From: Lachnospiraceae bacterium
GTDB taxonomy: Bacteria; Bacillota; Clostridia; Lachnospirales; Lachnospiraceae
Assembly (NCBI GenBank): GCA_024403375.1
Contig: JAKSRZ010000008.1
Coordinates: forward strand, 1 to 41,153
DNA: 41,153 nucleotides
Direction: 5' to 3'
Below are positions 24,955 to 33,698 of the stretch, piece after piece. A model generated the notes under the pieces. That model saw only the letters and a program-made list of their open reading frames with translations, did no database searches and was not told the origin of the DNA. The translations under genes were made by a program, and so were the position numbers. Position 1 is the stretch's first letter. Each line of letters begins with the position of its first letter.

Positions 24955-25007
24955 CACTAAAGCTACGCATTGGTAAATTTATTTTTTAACAATCATAGCA
25001 ATAATTT

Positions 25008-25041
25008 ATGCATTTTATTCACCAAAATGTATAAATATTAA
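25008..25041. promoter_or_regulatory. Paired ARG-like boxes upstream of argG
   Basis: TGCATTTTATTCA (25009-25021) and TGTATAAATATTAA (25028-25041) lie side by side upstream of the argG promoter. They resemble the two AT-rich elements in the carB leader, read from the opposite strand. ArgR binds pairs of such boxes, so arginine control is likely. A third candidate, TGCAATAATAATTATTCA, is at 25125-25142, downstream of the promoter. Confidence 0.55.
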
Positions 25042-25065
25042 TTTTTTCGTTTTTAAATATAAATC

Positions 25066-25094
25066 TTGCAAATTCATTTTTTATGGTATATATT
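25066..25094 (+). promoter_or_regulatory. argG promoter
   Basis: TTGCAA (25066-25071), 17 bases and TATATT (25089-25094) form a good promoter flanked on both sides by ARG-like sequences. Confidence 0.7.
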
Positions 25095-25162
25095 ATGGTT
25101 CAGTTATGGAAATGGTCCATATAATGCAATAATAATTATTCAAATAAGAAAAGAGGAAAAAC

Positions 25163-26386
25163 ATGGAAAAAGTTGTATTAGCTTACTCCGGTGGTCTTGA
25201 TACCACTGCCATCATCCCTTGGTTAAAGGAAGTTTATGGTTACGAAGTAGTTTGTTGCTGTATCGACTGCGGTCAGGGCGAAGAGCTTGACGGACTGGAT
25301 CAGCGTGCTAAGCTCTCCGGTGCTTCAAAGCTTTATATCGAAGATGTTGTAGACGATCTTTGTGAGAATTATATTATGCCTTGCGTACAGGCAGGTGCAG
25401 TATACGAGCACAAGTACCTCATGGGAACTGCTATGGCAAGACCTACTATCGCTGCTAAGCTCGTTGAAATCGCAAGAAAAGAAAACGCTGTTGCTATTTG
25501 CCACGGTGCTACAGGTAAGGGTAACGACCAGATTCGTTTCGAGCTTGGTATCAAGGCTCTTGCTCCTGACATCAAGGTTATCGCACCTTGGCGTGATGAT
25601 AAGTGGCAGATGGATTCCCGTGAAGCTGAAATCGAATATTGTAAGGCACACGGCATCGATCTTCCTTTCGGAACAGACCAGTCCTACAGCCGTGACAGAA
25701 ATATCTGGCACATCAGCCACGAAGGACTTGAGCTCGAGAGACCTTCTCAGGCTCCCAATTATGATCACATGCTTGTTCTCGGCGTAACACCTGAAAAGGC
25801 TCCCGATGAGGGCGAGGAACTTTCCATCTCCTTCGAAAAGGGTATGCCCGTTGCACTTAACGGCAAGAAGATGAAGGTTGCTGATATTATCCGCGAGCTT
25901 AACAAGATTGGCGGAAAGCATGGTATCGGTATTGTTGATATCGTAGAAAACCGTGTAGTTGGTATGAAGTCACGTGGCGTTTATGAGACTCCCGGCGGTA
26001 CAATCCTTATGGAAGCTCATCAGCAGCTCGAAGAGCTCGTTCTTGATCGTGATACTCTCGCACTTAAGAAGGATCTTGGCAGCAAGCTTGCAAGCATCGT
26101 TTACGAAGGAAAGTGGTTCACACCTGTTCGTGAAGCAATCTCCGCTTTCGTTTCCGTTACTCAGGAATATGTTACAGGTGAGGCTAAGCTCCGTCTTTAT
26201 AAGGGCAACATCATCAAGAACGGTACAACATCACCTTACTCACTCTACAGCGAGTCCCTTGCATCCTTCACAACAGGTGATATGTACGATCACCACGATG
26301 CAGATGGTTTCATTACTCTTTGGGGACTTCCTCTTAAGGTTCGTGCAATGAGAATGAACGAGTTAAAGAAAGAAAACACAAAATAA
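25163..26386 (+). CDS. argG: Argininosuccinate synthase
   Basis: This 407-residue enzyme joins citrulline and aspartate with ATP in arginine synthesis. The ATP-pyrophosphatase P-loop is AYSGGLDTT at residues 7-15, and further family blocks are CHGATGKGNDQIRFEL, DQSYSRDRNIWHISHEGLELE and SRGVYETPGG. AAAGAGGAAAAAC precedes the ATG. It stands alone: argH is not in the window. Codon use is strongly biased, as in well expressed genes. The terminator at 26397-26422 follows. Confidence 0.97.
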   Translation: MEKVVLAYSGGLDTTAIIPWLKEVYGYEVVCCCIDCGQGEELDGLDQRAKLSGASKLYIEDVVDDLCENYIMPCVQAGAVYEHKYLMGTAMARPTIAAKLVEIARKENAVAICHGATGKGNDQIRFELGIKALAPDIKVIAPWRDDKWQMDSREAEIEYCKAHGIDLPFGTDQSYSRDRNIWHISHEGLELERPSQAPNYDHMLVLGVTPEKAPDEGEELSISFEKGMPVALNGKKMKVADIIRELNKIGGKHGIGIVDIVENRVVGMKSRGVYETPGGTILMEAHQQLEELVLDRDTLALKKDLGSKLASIVYEGKWFTPVREAISAFVSVTQEYVTGEAKLRLYKGNIIKNGTTSPYSLYSESLASFTTGDMYDHHDADGFITLWGLPLKVRAMRMNELKKENTK

Positions 26387-26396
26387 TCGAGTAGGA

Positions 26397-26428
26397 GGCG
26401 AACCCTTTCAAAGTGGTTCGCCGATTTT
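26397..26428 (+). terminator. argG terminator
   Basis: GGCGAACC (26397-26404) and GGTTCGCC (26415-26422) form an 8-bp stem with a 10-base loop, followed by GATTTTTTATTT on the plus strand. Confidence 0.9.
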
Positions 26429-27910
26429 TTATTTCAACAGTTCTTTTATCATCTGAGCATCGTAGACAACCTTGTCTTTCTTTTCTGCCTCAATTACATA
26501 TAGTGCATGTGCAGCAATATGTTCCGCAGCCTGCTCAATATCTCTGATACCTGATGTTTCTCTGAATTTCTCCATTACCGCATCCAGTGCTTCATCCGAT
26601 ATTACTATTTCTTCATCTCTTAATCCGATTCGCTTTAATACCTTCGGCATTGCAAATCTTGTAAAGATGACTCTCTTTTCGTCCAGAGTATAATCCGGCA
26701 GCTCGATGACAGCAAATCTCGACATAAGCGGTGCACTGATGGCACTCTTGTCGTTGGCAGTTGCAATGGGATAGACTCCCGTGGTGGGAATATTGCACTC
26801 AATATAGTTATCTGTGAAGCCCAGATTATCAAGGAGTGTAAGAAGAACGTCAGCAGGATTTCCGTTTCCCTTTCCTGATGATGCCTTATCCAGCTCATTG
26901 ATGATAAACAGAAGGTTGGAGCTTTCTGCGTTTGCAAAGGCTTCCATAATGAGTCCGGGCTTTGCGTTTGCATATATTCTTGAGCTGCCCGTAAGCTGTT
27001 CAGGATCATTTATGGAGCTCATTTCCAGAGTTGTCCAGGACATCTTAAGTATTCTGGCAACTGCGTAAGCAATCTGAGATTTACCCGTTCCGGCCGGTCC
27101 TATAAGGAGTATTCCGTAGGCCGGCAGCGTATGAGTTCTGTTAATCTGAATAATTGTCTCAATGATTCTCTGCTTTACCTGGTTAAGGCCGTACAGCTCC
27201 TCATCAAGAATCTTTCTTGCTTCAACAGGATCAATCGGTGTGAAGTGAGTATTCTTCCAGCGAATATTAAGCATGATGGAGAGTGCTCTCTGTGCGTGAC
27301 GTCTTTCCTCGGGAGTTACCTCAGAGGACTTTGCCACAGCCAGGTTTCTTCTTGCCCAGAGACGAATGTTGTCCGGCAAAGTGCTGCCTGCACATGTCAG
27401 ATAATCCGTAATGCTCTGGATGCTTGTGAGCTTCATATCATCTGCATCTTCTGCTTCTTCAGGGTCTGTTGCGTTTACTGAAGGTGCATCGCTCTGGAGC
27501 AGTCTTTCTATCATGAACTGAAGGAATCCGTTCTCCCCGGAAAGCTTTGTTCCACGCATTGCAACGCCGATTTCCTGTATTTTATAAACGGCATACCCAC
27601 CCTCAGTCTGCTGTCCTGAAAGACGTACCATAATATGATTGTCCCCCAGCCATTTCAAGAGGCTCTCAAATCTGGCATCCACTTTAAGCATGTTGTGGGA
27701 CTTCTTTGTTTCTTCACAGACGAAGGCAGTTCCTTTTATGGGTGCGTCAAACATTCCTGAAGAATGATGTGATAGCGTATTTTCCCCATCCTGCAGAAGA
27801 ATTATCGGATGATCCTTATCCGGACATCTGACATCCGAATATACCAGTTCATAAGTCTTTTCTGCGTTTACAGCATCCTTTTTTTCCTGATTAAAATCAA
27901 AAACGGGCAT
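26429..27910 (-). CDS. Lon-like AAA+ ATPase without protease domain
   Basis: This 493-residue protein has a C-terminal AAA+ module (about 225-470) that reads like the Lon ATPase: ARKILDEELYGLNQVKQRIIE, Walker A GPAGTGKS (271-278), SSINDPEQLTGSSRIYANAKPG, sensor 1 ATANDKS (Asn386), arginine finger in APLMSRFAVIELPDYT (Arg398) and sensor 2 in TSGIRDIEQ (Arg456). The Walker B reads LLFIINELDK, with Asn338 where Asp is normal and Glu339 kept. There is no Lon protease domain with Ser-Lys dyad. The N-terminal 220 residues are not recognised and hold an acidic stretch (149-158). It could be a remodelling ATPase. AAGGAG precedes the ATG; degV lies upstream. Confidence 0.85.
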   Translation of the reverse strand: MPVFDFNQEKKDAVNAEKTYELVYSDVRCPDKDHPIILLQDGENTLSHHSSGMFDAPIKGTAFVCEETKKSHNMLKVDARFESLLKWLGDNHIMVRLSGQQTEGGYAVYKIQEIGVAMRGTKLSGENGFLQFMIERLLQSDAPSVNATDPEEAEDADDMKLTSIQSITDYLTCAGSTLPDNIRLWARRNLAVAKSSEVTPEERRHAQRALSIMLNIRWKNTHFTPIDPVEARKILDEELYGLNQVKQRIIETIIQINRTHTLPAYGILLIGPAGTGKSQIAYAVARILKMSWTTLEMSSINDPEQLTGSSRIYANAKPGLIMEAFANAESSNLLFIINELDKASSGKGNGNPADVLLTLLDNLGFTDNYIECNIPTTGVYPIATANDKSAISAPLMSRFAVIELPDYTLDEKRVIFTRFAMPKVLKRIGLRDEEIVISDEALDAVMEKFRETSGIRDIEQAAEHIAAHALYVIEAEKKDKVVYDAQMIKELLK

Positions 27911-27932
27911 ATCTACTCCTTATTTCAAAGCA

Positions 27933-27954
27933 AGCCTGCCGAAATCGGCAGGCT
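27933..27954 (-). terminator. Hairpin between degV and the Lon-like gene
   Basis: AGCCTGCCGA (27933-27942) and TCGGCAGGCT (27945-27954) form a 10-bp stem. On the minus strand only TGCTTT follows, so it is a weak or partial terminator for degV and may let some transcripts pass into the ATPase gene. Confidence 0.6.
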
Positions 27955-27965
27955 GCAATTTATCA

Positions 27966-28835
27966 TTATTCTCTTTCTCTTCCAAGGAAGAAAAGTGCAA
28001 CAGTACCCGGGCCTGCATGAGCACCGATGGTAGGAGATAAGAAGTTAATCATAAACTTATCAACACCAAACTGTTCCTTAACTCTCTCTGCAACATATTC
28101 TGCATCTTCAAGGCAATCGCCGTGTCCGATGAACACAATATCGTTCTTGTATTCGTCGCAAATATGTGAGCCCATGTTCTCAACAAGCTTGTTAAGAGAT
28201 GCCTTACGTCCGCGTACCTTTGCAGTTGCCACAAGATGGCCCTCATTGTCTACGCGAAGAACGGGCTTTATGTTAATAATATTACCGATAACAGCTGAAG
28301 ACTTGCTTATACGGCCGCCGCGTGCAAGGTACTTAAGGTCTTCAACAGTAAACTCATGAACAACATGAAGCTTAATATCCTCAAGATACTTGGCATTATC
28401 TTCAAGGCTCATTCCTTTAACCTGATTCTCACAGCCAAGGTATACGAAAAGGCCCTGTCCGGGAGCTGCACAAAGTGAATCTATTACAATAATCTTTCTG
28501 TCAGGATACTCTTCTGCCAGTTCTTCAGCAACAATTGTTGCCACGTTATAGCTGGCACTTAATCCGGATGAAAAGGCGAGGTGAAGGATATCCTTTCCCT
28601 GGTCAAGGATTTCCTTGAAGCTTGCTTTCACTGCTCCGGGAATAGATGCGTTGGTCTTTGCAACGTCACCGTTTCTTACTCTGTCATAGAAGGTCTTATG
28701 GTCCATTTCGGATACGCCTCTGTAGAGTTCATCACCGAAAGAAAAACCTAAGTCCTGGATAACAATGTTGTATTTGTCCACATAACTATCAGGTAAATCT
28801 GCAGTGGAATCTGTAGAAATTACATATTCTGCCAT
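27966..28835 (-). CDS. DegV family fatty-acid-binding protein
   Basis: This 289-residue protein is a DegV/FakB-type protein that binds a fatty acid and may present it to the fatty acid kinase FakA. Motifs are YVISTDSTADLP at the N-terminus, AKTNASIPGAVKASF, HLAFSSGLSASYNVA (lipid carboxylate-binding serine region) and GGRISKSSAVIGNIINIKPVL. GGGAGATTAAA precedes the ATG. No fakA is seen nearby. It has its own promoter at 28883-28910. Confidence 0.93.
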   Translation of the reverse strand: MAEYVISTDSTADLPDSYVDKYNIVIQDLGFSFGDELYRGVSEMDHKTFYDRVRNGDVAKTNASIPGAVKASFKEILDQGKDILHLAFSSGLSASYNVATIVAEELAEEYPDRKIIVIDSLCAAPGQGLFVYLGCENQVKGMSLEDNAKYLEDIKLHVVHEFTVEDLKYLARGGRISKSSAVIGNIINIKPVLRVDNEGHLVATAKVRGRKASLNKLVENMGSHICDEYKNDIVFIGHGDCLEDAEYVAERVKEQFGVDKFMINFLSPTIGAHAGPGTVALFFLGRERE

Positions 28836-28882
28836 TTTAATCTCCCATCATATTACAAAATTTGTGAAAAAATCACGTTGTC

Positions 28883-28910
28883 ATTATATCATAATCAACA
28901 TAATACGCAA
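28883..28910 (-). promoter_or_regulatory. degV promoter
   Basis: On the minus strand TTGCGT (28905-28910), 16 bases and TATAAT (28883-28888) form a strong -10 box with a moderate -35 box. A small GTGA/TCAC hairpin lies just downstream. Confidence 0.65.
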
Positions 28911-28956
28911 TATTATTTCTTATTGTTTTGTAAATTTAAGGATATTACCTGCTTTA

Positions 28957-29130
28957 TTACTTTGCAATTGTGTATTTAAGATAGATAAGAACCCACTCGT
29001 CATTCTTGGAATCATACTCAATATTGACAATCATATTAATGGGAATGCTCTGGTTGTTAAGGTATGTTGTAAGCTTGTCAATAGACGCAAATGAGTGAAA
29101 TGTATATTTTGTCTGTAATCCGTCAGCCAT
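28957..29130 (-). CDS. Small protein of 57 residues, unknown function
   Basis: An ATG at 29130, preceded by AAGGGGGCAACCTAA, opens a 57-codon frame ending in TAA at 28959-28957. It starts MADGLQTKYTFHSFASIDKL and ends EWVLIYLKYTIAK. The composition is that of a real soluble protein: it has an amphipathic beta pattern (INMIVNIEYD, EWVLIYLKY) and no signal or membrane helix. It starts 13 bases after the stop of the LacI-family regulator gene, so it is probably co-transcribed with it. I do not recognise its family. Confidence 0.75.
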   Translation of the reverse strand: MADGLQTKYTFHSFASIDKLTTYLNNQSIPINMIVNIEYDSKNDEWVLIYLKYTIAK

Positions 29131-29143
29131 TTAGGTTGCCCCC

Positions 29144-30166
29144 TTATGTCGTTTCTCTCTCAATAATTCTGCCTTCAAACACTGAATGTCTGTGTTCTCC
29201 GCTGCCATCAAGCACATTCAATAGTAATGAACTTGTTTCATAGGCCATTTCTTCAATGGGCTGAGCCAGCGTTGACAGTGCCGGATTTGTGTAACCTGTA
29301 AGCTCGATGCCATCAAATCCTATAACCGCCACTTCCTTCGGAACGTTTATCTTTTCCTCGTTCAGGGCTCTTAATGCTCCCACCGCCATTACATCTGCAA
29401 CGGCAAAAATCGCATCAAATTCAATATGCTTATTCAAAAGTCTTTTAGCTGCCGCATAGCCATTTTCGTAGCTGTATTCTTCGTTTTCATCCGGGAGGTA
29501 CAGTACAAGTTCCTCATCGAATTCTATGCCGGCATTTTTCAATGCCCGTTTGTAGCCGCTTAATCGCAGCATACCTACTGAAGTGTCATTATGGGCTCCG
29601 GCAAAAATCGCAATTCTTTTTCTGCCTCTTGCCAGGAGAAAGCTTGTAACCTTTTCTCCTTCTATTTCGTCATCAACGGATACAGATGAGTAGTCTGCTT
29701 TGCTGATGCCTTTTATAGGTGATCCGACAGTTGAAATAACGTATGGAATATGGATGTTGTTGAGGCTTCTTCCGGTTCTGGCGAATATGCCTCCCAGAAA
29801 GATTATGCCGCAAAGTTTCTTTTCCTTTGCAAGCTCGATAGCTACGTCTGCTTCGTCTTCAGAAGGATCTACGTGCTGAAGAACCATTGTGTAGCCGTTG
29901 GCAATAATCTCCGCCTCCATAATCTTTATCATAACATTAAAGAACGGGTTTGTCATTCCTTTTACAAGGACTGCAATGGCTTTCCCTCCGCTTCTTTTAA
30001 GGTTACGTGCACTGTTATTGGGGACGTATCCCAGTTCTTCTATTTTTCTTAAAATCAGTGCCTTTTTTTCATCGCTGATGTTAGGATGATTATTAATTGC
30101 ACGTGAAACGGTACTTACGCCGACTCCGCATGCTTTGGCAACTTCTCTGATAGTGATAGTTTCCAT
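29144..30166 (-). CDS. LacI-family transcriptional regulator
   Basis: This 340-residue DNA-binding protein begins with the LacI helix-turn-helix (TIREVAKACGVGVSTVSRAINNHPNISDEKK, seen as TIREVAKACGVGVSTVSRA and NNHPNIS) and hinge (YVPNNSARNLKR), followed by a periplasmic-binding-protein-like sensor domain (AIAVLVKGMTNPFF, FDAIFAVADVMAVGALRAL, VAVIGFDGIELTGY). The ligand is unknown; no sugar operon is next to it. A perfect 14-bp palindrome of the LacI/CcpA type overlaps its own transcription start, so it very likely represses itself. The 57-residue gene follows it. Confidence 0.95.
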   Translation of the reverse strand: METITIREVAKACGVGVSTVSRAINNHPNISDEKKALILRKIEELGYVPNNSARNLKRSGGKAIAVLVKGMTNPFFNVMIKIMEAEIIANGYTMVLQHVDPSEDEADVAIELAKEKKLCGIIFLGGIFARTGRSLNNIHIPYVISTVGSPIKGISKADYSSVSVDDEIEGEKVTSFLLARGRKRIAIFAGAHNDTSVGMLRLSGYKRALKNAGIEFDEELVLYLPDENEEYSYENGYAAAKRLLNKHIEFDAIFAVADVMAVGALRALNEEKINVPKEVAVIGFDGIELTGYTNPALSTLAQPIEEMAYETSSLLLNVLDGSGEHRHSVFEGRIIERETT

Positions 30167-30196
30167 ATGGTCCTCTGCTCATTTTCCACCTGTTCG

Positions 30197-30244
30197 TGGA
30201 AACGTTTCCAAGCTTATATTATCACCATTCAAAGGTTTATGCAA
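30197..30244 (-). promoter_or_regulatory. Promoter and palindromic operator of the LacI-family gene
   Basis: On the minus strand TTGCAT (30239-30244), 17 bases and TAATAT (30216-30221) form the promoter. TGGAAACGTTTCCA (30197-30210) is a perfect palindrome with the central CG typical of LacI-family sites and lies across the predicted transcription start. Confidence 0.8.
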
Positions 30245-30253
30245 TACTGATAA

Positions 30254-31012
30254 TCACCTGTTTCTTTTTATCTCGTACATCATCAATGCCGCTGCAATAC
30301 CGGCATTAAGACTTTCAACTTTACCTTCCATGGGAATGATAACTTTTGTTACCGCAGCCTCGGTTGTTTCGTCTGTAAGTCCATTGCCCTCATTGCCTAC
30401 GAGTATTGCAGTTTTTCCGGAATAATCAGCCTCAGGAAAATCTATTTTCCCGGACAGATGCGTTGCTATGGTATGCCATCCCTCCTCTCCCAGTTTCTTC
30501 ACAAGTGCAGTAAATCCGGGAACATATATGATAGGCACCCTGAACAGTGCTCCCATAGTGGAACGCACAACCTTAGGATTATAAACGTCCACAGAATTCT
30601 CGGACAATACCACTGCATCCATACCCGCAGCTTCTGCAGTACGGATAATTGTACCAAGGTTTCCGGGGTCCTGAAGATTTTCAAGCATTATCAGTGCTTT
30701 TGCCTCTTCAAGCAAAGTCTCTGCGTTTCTTTCAGGTATCTTTACCAGTGCAAGCACGCCCTGAGATGTCACTGTGTCCGAAACCGCTGCCATTACGCTG
30801 TCCGTAACAATTTCCTGCGGTATTCCCTCGAATATGTCTTTACCGCTGAAGCTTTCAGACATATAAACCTTTTCTATAATCCCAAGCTTTGCGGCCTCCG
30901 AAGTCATTCTGACTCCCTCTGCCACAAAAAGACCTTGCGAAAAACGCTCCTTTGATTTCTTAAGGAGCGTTTGTATATTCTTTATCTGACTGTTGGATAA
31001 GGATGTAATCAT
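30254..31012 (-). CDS. SpoU/TrmH-family RNA 2'-O-methyltransferase
   Basis: This 252-residue SPOUT enzyme has an N-terminal substrate-binding domain and the three family motifs: LENLQDPGNLGTIIRTAEA, ILVGNEGNGL and IPMEGKVESLNAGIAAALMMYE. It should 2'-O-methylate a ribose in rRNA or tRNA. It resembles the RlmB/TsnR-like group often called YsgA, but the target cannot be fixed. Its ATG shares one base with the stop of tcdA. It ends the yqhQ-prmC-prfA-tcdA group. Confidence 0.92.
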   Translation of the reverse strand: MITSLSNSQIKNIQTLLKKSKERFSQGLFVAEGVRMTSEAAKLGIIEKVYMSESFSGKDIFEGIPQEIVTDSVMAAVSDTVTSQGVLALVKIPERNAETLLEEAKALIMLENLQDPGNLGTIIRTAEAAGMDAVVLSENSVDVYNPKVVRSTMGALFRVPIIYVPGFTALVKKLGEEGWHTIATHLSGKIDFPEADYSGKTAILVGNEGNGLTDETTEAAVTKVIIPMEGKVESLNAGIAAALMMYEIKRNR

Positions 31013-31686
31013 TATTTTATAAGGTCCTTTATAACCTCTCCCGCAGCAATCAGTCCCACCACGGAAGGAACGAAGGAGATGCTGGCTATAACCTGTTTCT
31101 TAACAACCGGCTCCTCCTCTGAATAGACACACTTAAAGCCCTTTATTCCTCTGGCCTTGCATTCTCTTCTCATTACCTTTGCCAGCGGACATACGTTGGT
31201 TTTATATATGTCAGCCACCTTGAACCTCGTAGGATCAAGCTTGTTACCGGCACCCATGGAAGAAATAACCGGTACTCCCGCGTTTTGTGCTTTTTCAATA
31301 AGTGCCAGTTTTCCTGTTACAGTATCTATAGCATCCACAACGTAATCATATTGTGAAAAATCAAAAGTATCCGCATTTTCAGGCAGGAAGAACACCGGTC
31401 TTTCAATTACCTCTATATCCGGATTAATGTCCTTCGCCCTTTCTGCAATTACTTCCGTTTTCAGCCTGCCCACCGTTGATGTCAGTGCTATAATCTGGCG
31501 GTTGATATTTGTCTCATTTACAGTGTCATTATCCACCACGGTAATTTTACCTACACCGGCTCTGACAAGTGCTTCCGTAACGTAGCCGCCTACGCCGCCC
31601 ACACCGAAAATGGCCACATGAGCCCGCTTAAGTTTTTCCAGTGCTTCTTCGCCAATCAAGGCAATTGTTCGTTCGTATCTGCTCAT
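31012..31686 (-). CDS. tcdA: tRNA threonylcarbamoyladenosine dehydratase, TcdA type
   Basis: This 224-residue E1-like ThiF/MoeB-fold protein has the ATP site IFGVGGVGGYVTEALVRAGVG, NETNINRQIIAL, and VVDAIDTVTGKLALIEKA. The lineage-specific SSMGAGNKLDPTRFKVADIYKT is typical of TcdA, which cyclises t6A to ct6A in tRNA. The start MSRYERTIALIGEEALEKL suits the family, but the ribosome binding site is weak, so expression may depend on coupling. It lies 37 bases downstream of prfA. Confidence 0.92.
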   Translation of the reverse strand: MSRYERTIALIGEEALEKLKRAHVAIFGVGGVGGYVTEALVRAGVGKITVVDNDTVNETNINRQIIALTSTVGRLKTEVIAERAKDINPDIEVIERPVFFLPENADTFDFSQYDYVVDAIDTVTGKLALIEKAQNAGVPVISSMGAGNKLDPTRFKVADIYKTNVCPLAKVMRRECKARGIKGFKCVYSEEEPVVKKQVIASISFVPSVVGLIAAGEVIKDLIK

Positions 31687-31723
31687 ATTATTACTCTGAA
31701 ATTCTGAAGAGCAAGTCTGTTAA

Positions 31724-32800
31724 TCACTGTTCTGCTGCCATGTCAGCAAGCTTTGCTGCCTGATCTGCAGCAGTAAGTGCATCAACAAACTCCTGAATAT
31801 CTCCATTCATTACGTCATCAAGATTATACGCTGTAAGGTGGATACGATGGTCTGTACAACGTCCCTGAGGGAAATTGTATGTTCTGATTTTTTCAGAACG
31901 GTCTCCTGTACCTACCTGACTCTTTCTGTTGGCAGCCTCTGCATCATGTGCCTTTTCAAGCTCAAGTTCATATAACTTCGCACGAAGAACCTTCATTGCC
32001 TTGTCTCTGTTCTTAAGCTGAGACTTTTCGTCCTGACATGAAATAACGATACCTGTGGGAATATGTGTAAGACGAACTGCTGAGTCTGTTGTATTTACGC
32101 ACTGTCCACCATTTCCTGAGGAACGGAATACGTCGATTCTGCAATCGTTAGGGTCAATCTGAACATCAACCTCTTCTGCCTCAGGCATAATTGCAACTGT
32201 AGCTGTGGATGTGTGGATTCTTCCGCCGCTTTCTGTAACGGGTACACGCTGTACGCGGTGAACTCCGCTTTCGTACTTGAGCTTTGAGTATGCACCCTGG
32301 CCGTTAATCATAAACACAACTTCCTTAGCTCCGCCTATTCCGGATTCGCTTAAGGAAATTAGATCGATTTTCCAACGCTGTGTTTCTACATACTTGCAGT
32401 ACATTCTGTAAAGCTCTGCAGCAAAAAGTGCTGCTTCGTCTCCGCCTGCACCTGCACGAATTTCGACTACAACGTTCTTATCATCATTAGGATCCTTGGG
32501 AAGAAGAAGGATTTTAAGGCGTTCCTCAAGGCTCTCTACGTTCTTCTTGGATTCTGCCAGTTCCTCTCTTGCAAGTTCCTTCATCTCAGGATCCGGCTCT
32601 GTATCAATGATTTCCAATGAATCCTGAATGTTCTGCTGTTCTTTTTTGTATGTATTGAATGTTTCAACAAGCTCAGCCAGGTCACTGGACTCCTTCATGA
32701 GCTTTCTGAAACGTGCCTGGTCGTTGGCTGCTTCCGGTGAAGACAGCTCGGCCTGGATTTCCTCGTAACGACGTACGAGGTCTTCTAACTTATCAAACAT
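31724..32800 (-). CDS. prfA: Peptide chain release factor 1
   Basis: This 358-residue factor ends translation at UAA and UAG. The catalytic GGQ is in [21 protein letters not shown] (read as RSSGNGGQ and [13 protein letters not shown]), and the stop-codon recognition domain lies before it. The start at 32800 was chosen because GGAGGTACAC precedes it and [14 protein letters not shown] is the standard beginning; an ATG at 32812 is in the ribosome binding region. The gene overlaps the end of prmC, whose product methylates the GGQ glutamine of this factor. Confidence 0.97.
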   Translation of the reverse strand: MFDKLEDLVRRYEEIQAELSSPEAANDQARFRKLMKESSDLAELVETFNTYKKEQQNIQDSLEIIDTEPDPEMKELAREELAESKKNVESLEERLKILLLPKDPNDDKNVVVEIRAGAGGDEAALFAAELYRMYCKYVETQRWKIDLISLSESGIGGAKEVVFMINGQGAYSKLKYESGVHRVQRVPVTESGGRIHTSTATVAIMPEAEEVDVQIDPNDCRIDVFRSSGNGGQCVNTTDSAVRLTHIPTGIVISCQDEKSQLKNRDKAMKVLRAKLYELELEKAHDAEAANRKSQVGTGDRSEKIRTYNFPQGRCTDHRIHLTAYNLDDVMNGDIQEFVDALTAADQAAKLADMAAEQ

Positions 32801-33698
32801 GTGTACCTCCATATGTGCCTGTCACGGCTCTGTCAAGTCCGGCCAGGTCTTTATGAATCTTTATGTCAATGAAGCCCGCATCTTTCATGATATTCGCCAC
32901 ATCACGAGCTTCGTCACAACCAATTTCAAACACCAATCTGCCTTTATGGGCGATATGCCCTTTGATTTCTTCTGCGATTCGTCTGTAGAACAGTAAACCG
33001 TCTTCACTGCCGTCAAGGGCAGTCATGGGCTCGTGCATTCTCACCTCTTCGTCAAGGGTCTGTATGTCAGATGACTTAATATAGGGCGGATTGGATACTA
33101 CTATATCAAATTCAGTTTTTTCGTAATCAGTGCCATTTAAGGCATTAAACAAATCTCCGGAACAGAATTTTGTGCAATTAGTCACATTGTTGGACTCCGC
33201 ATTGGTTTTTGCCAGTGTAACGGCTCCTTCTGAAATATCCGTTCCGATTCCTTCCGAAGCCTGAAGCTCACAGACCATGGAAATGAGGATGCATCCGGTT
33301 CCTGTGCAGACGTCAAGGATCTTAAGGTCCTTCGTCTGTTTTCCTGTGTCCCTGCAATACTCCTTGGCCGCATCAATGGCCTTTTCCACAACCACTTCTG
33401 TATCAAATCGGGGAATCAATGTATCTTCAGAAACCTTGAAGGTTCTTCCGTAAAAGTCCTGGGTTCCCAGAATGTACTGTAAAGGAATTCTTTTTTTGCG
33501 TTTTGACACTGCTTCTTCAAAAGCTGTTACCGTCATTTGTAATGCACCGGGAATCTCTTCGTCCTGCTTCATAAAATAGCTTCCGCGGGACATATTCAAC
33601 AATTCCTCAAACAAACGCCAAGCGTCCGTTTTCGCATCCGGAACGTTTGCCGCCGTCAGTACCTCTTCTGCTGACTGTAACAGTTCTCTGTAGGTCAT
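32793..33698 (-). CDS. prmC: Release factor glutamine N5-methyltransferase
   Basis: This 301-residue enzyme methylates the GGQ glutamine of release factors. The N-terminal helical domain is followed by a Rossmann methyltransferase with [14 protein letters not shown] and the NPPY motif in [14 protein letters not shown]. It overlaps yqhQ by 4 bases (ATGA) and prfA by 8 bases, so the three genes are translationally linked. Confidence 0.96.
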   Translation of the reverse strand: MTYRELLQSAEEVLTAANVPDAKTDAWRLFEELLNMSRGSYFMKQDEEIPGALQMTVTAFEEAVSKRKKRIPLQYILGTQDFYGRTFKVSEDTLIPRFDTEVVVEKAIDAAKEYCRDTGKQTKDLKILDVCTGTGCILISMVCELQASEGIGTDISEGAVTLAKTNAESNNVTNCTKFCSGDLFNALNGTDYEKTEFDIVVSNPPYIKSSDIQTLDEEVRMHEPMTALDGSEDGLLFYRRIAEEIKGHIAHKGRLVFEIGCDEARDVANIMKDAGFIDIKIHKDLAGLDRAVTGTYGGTHV

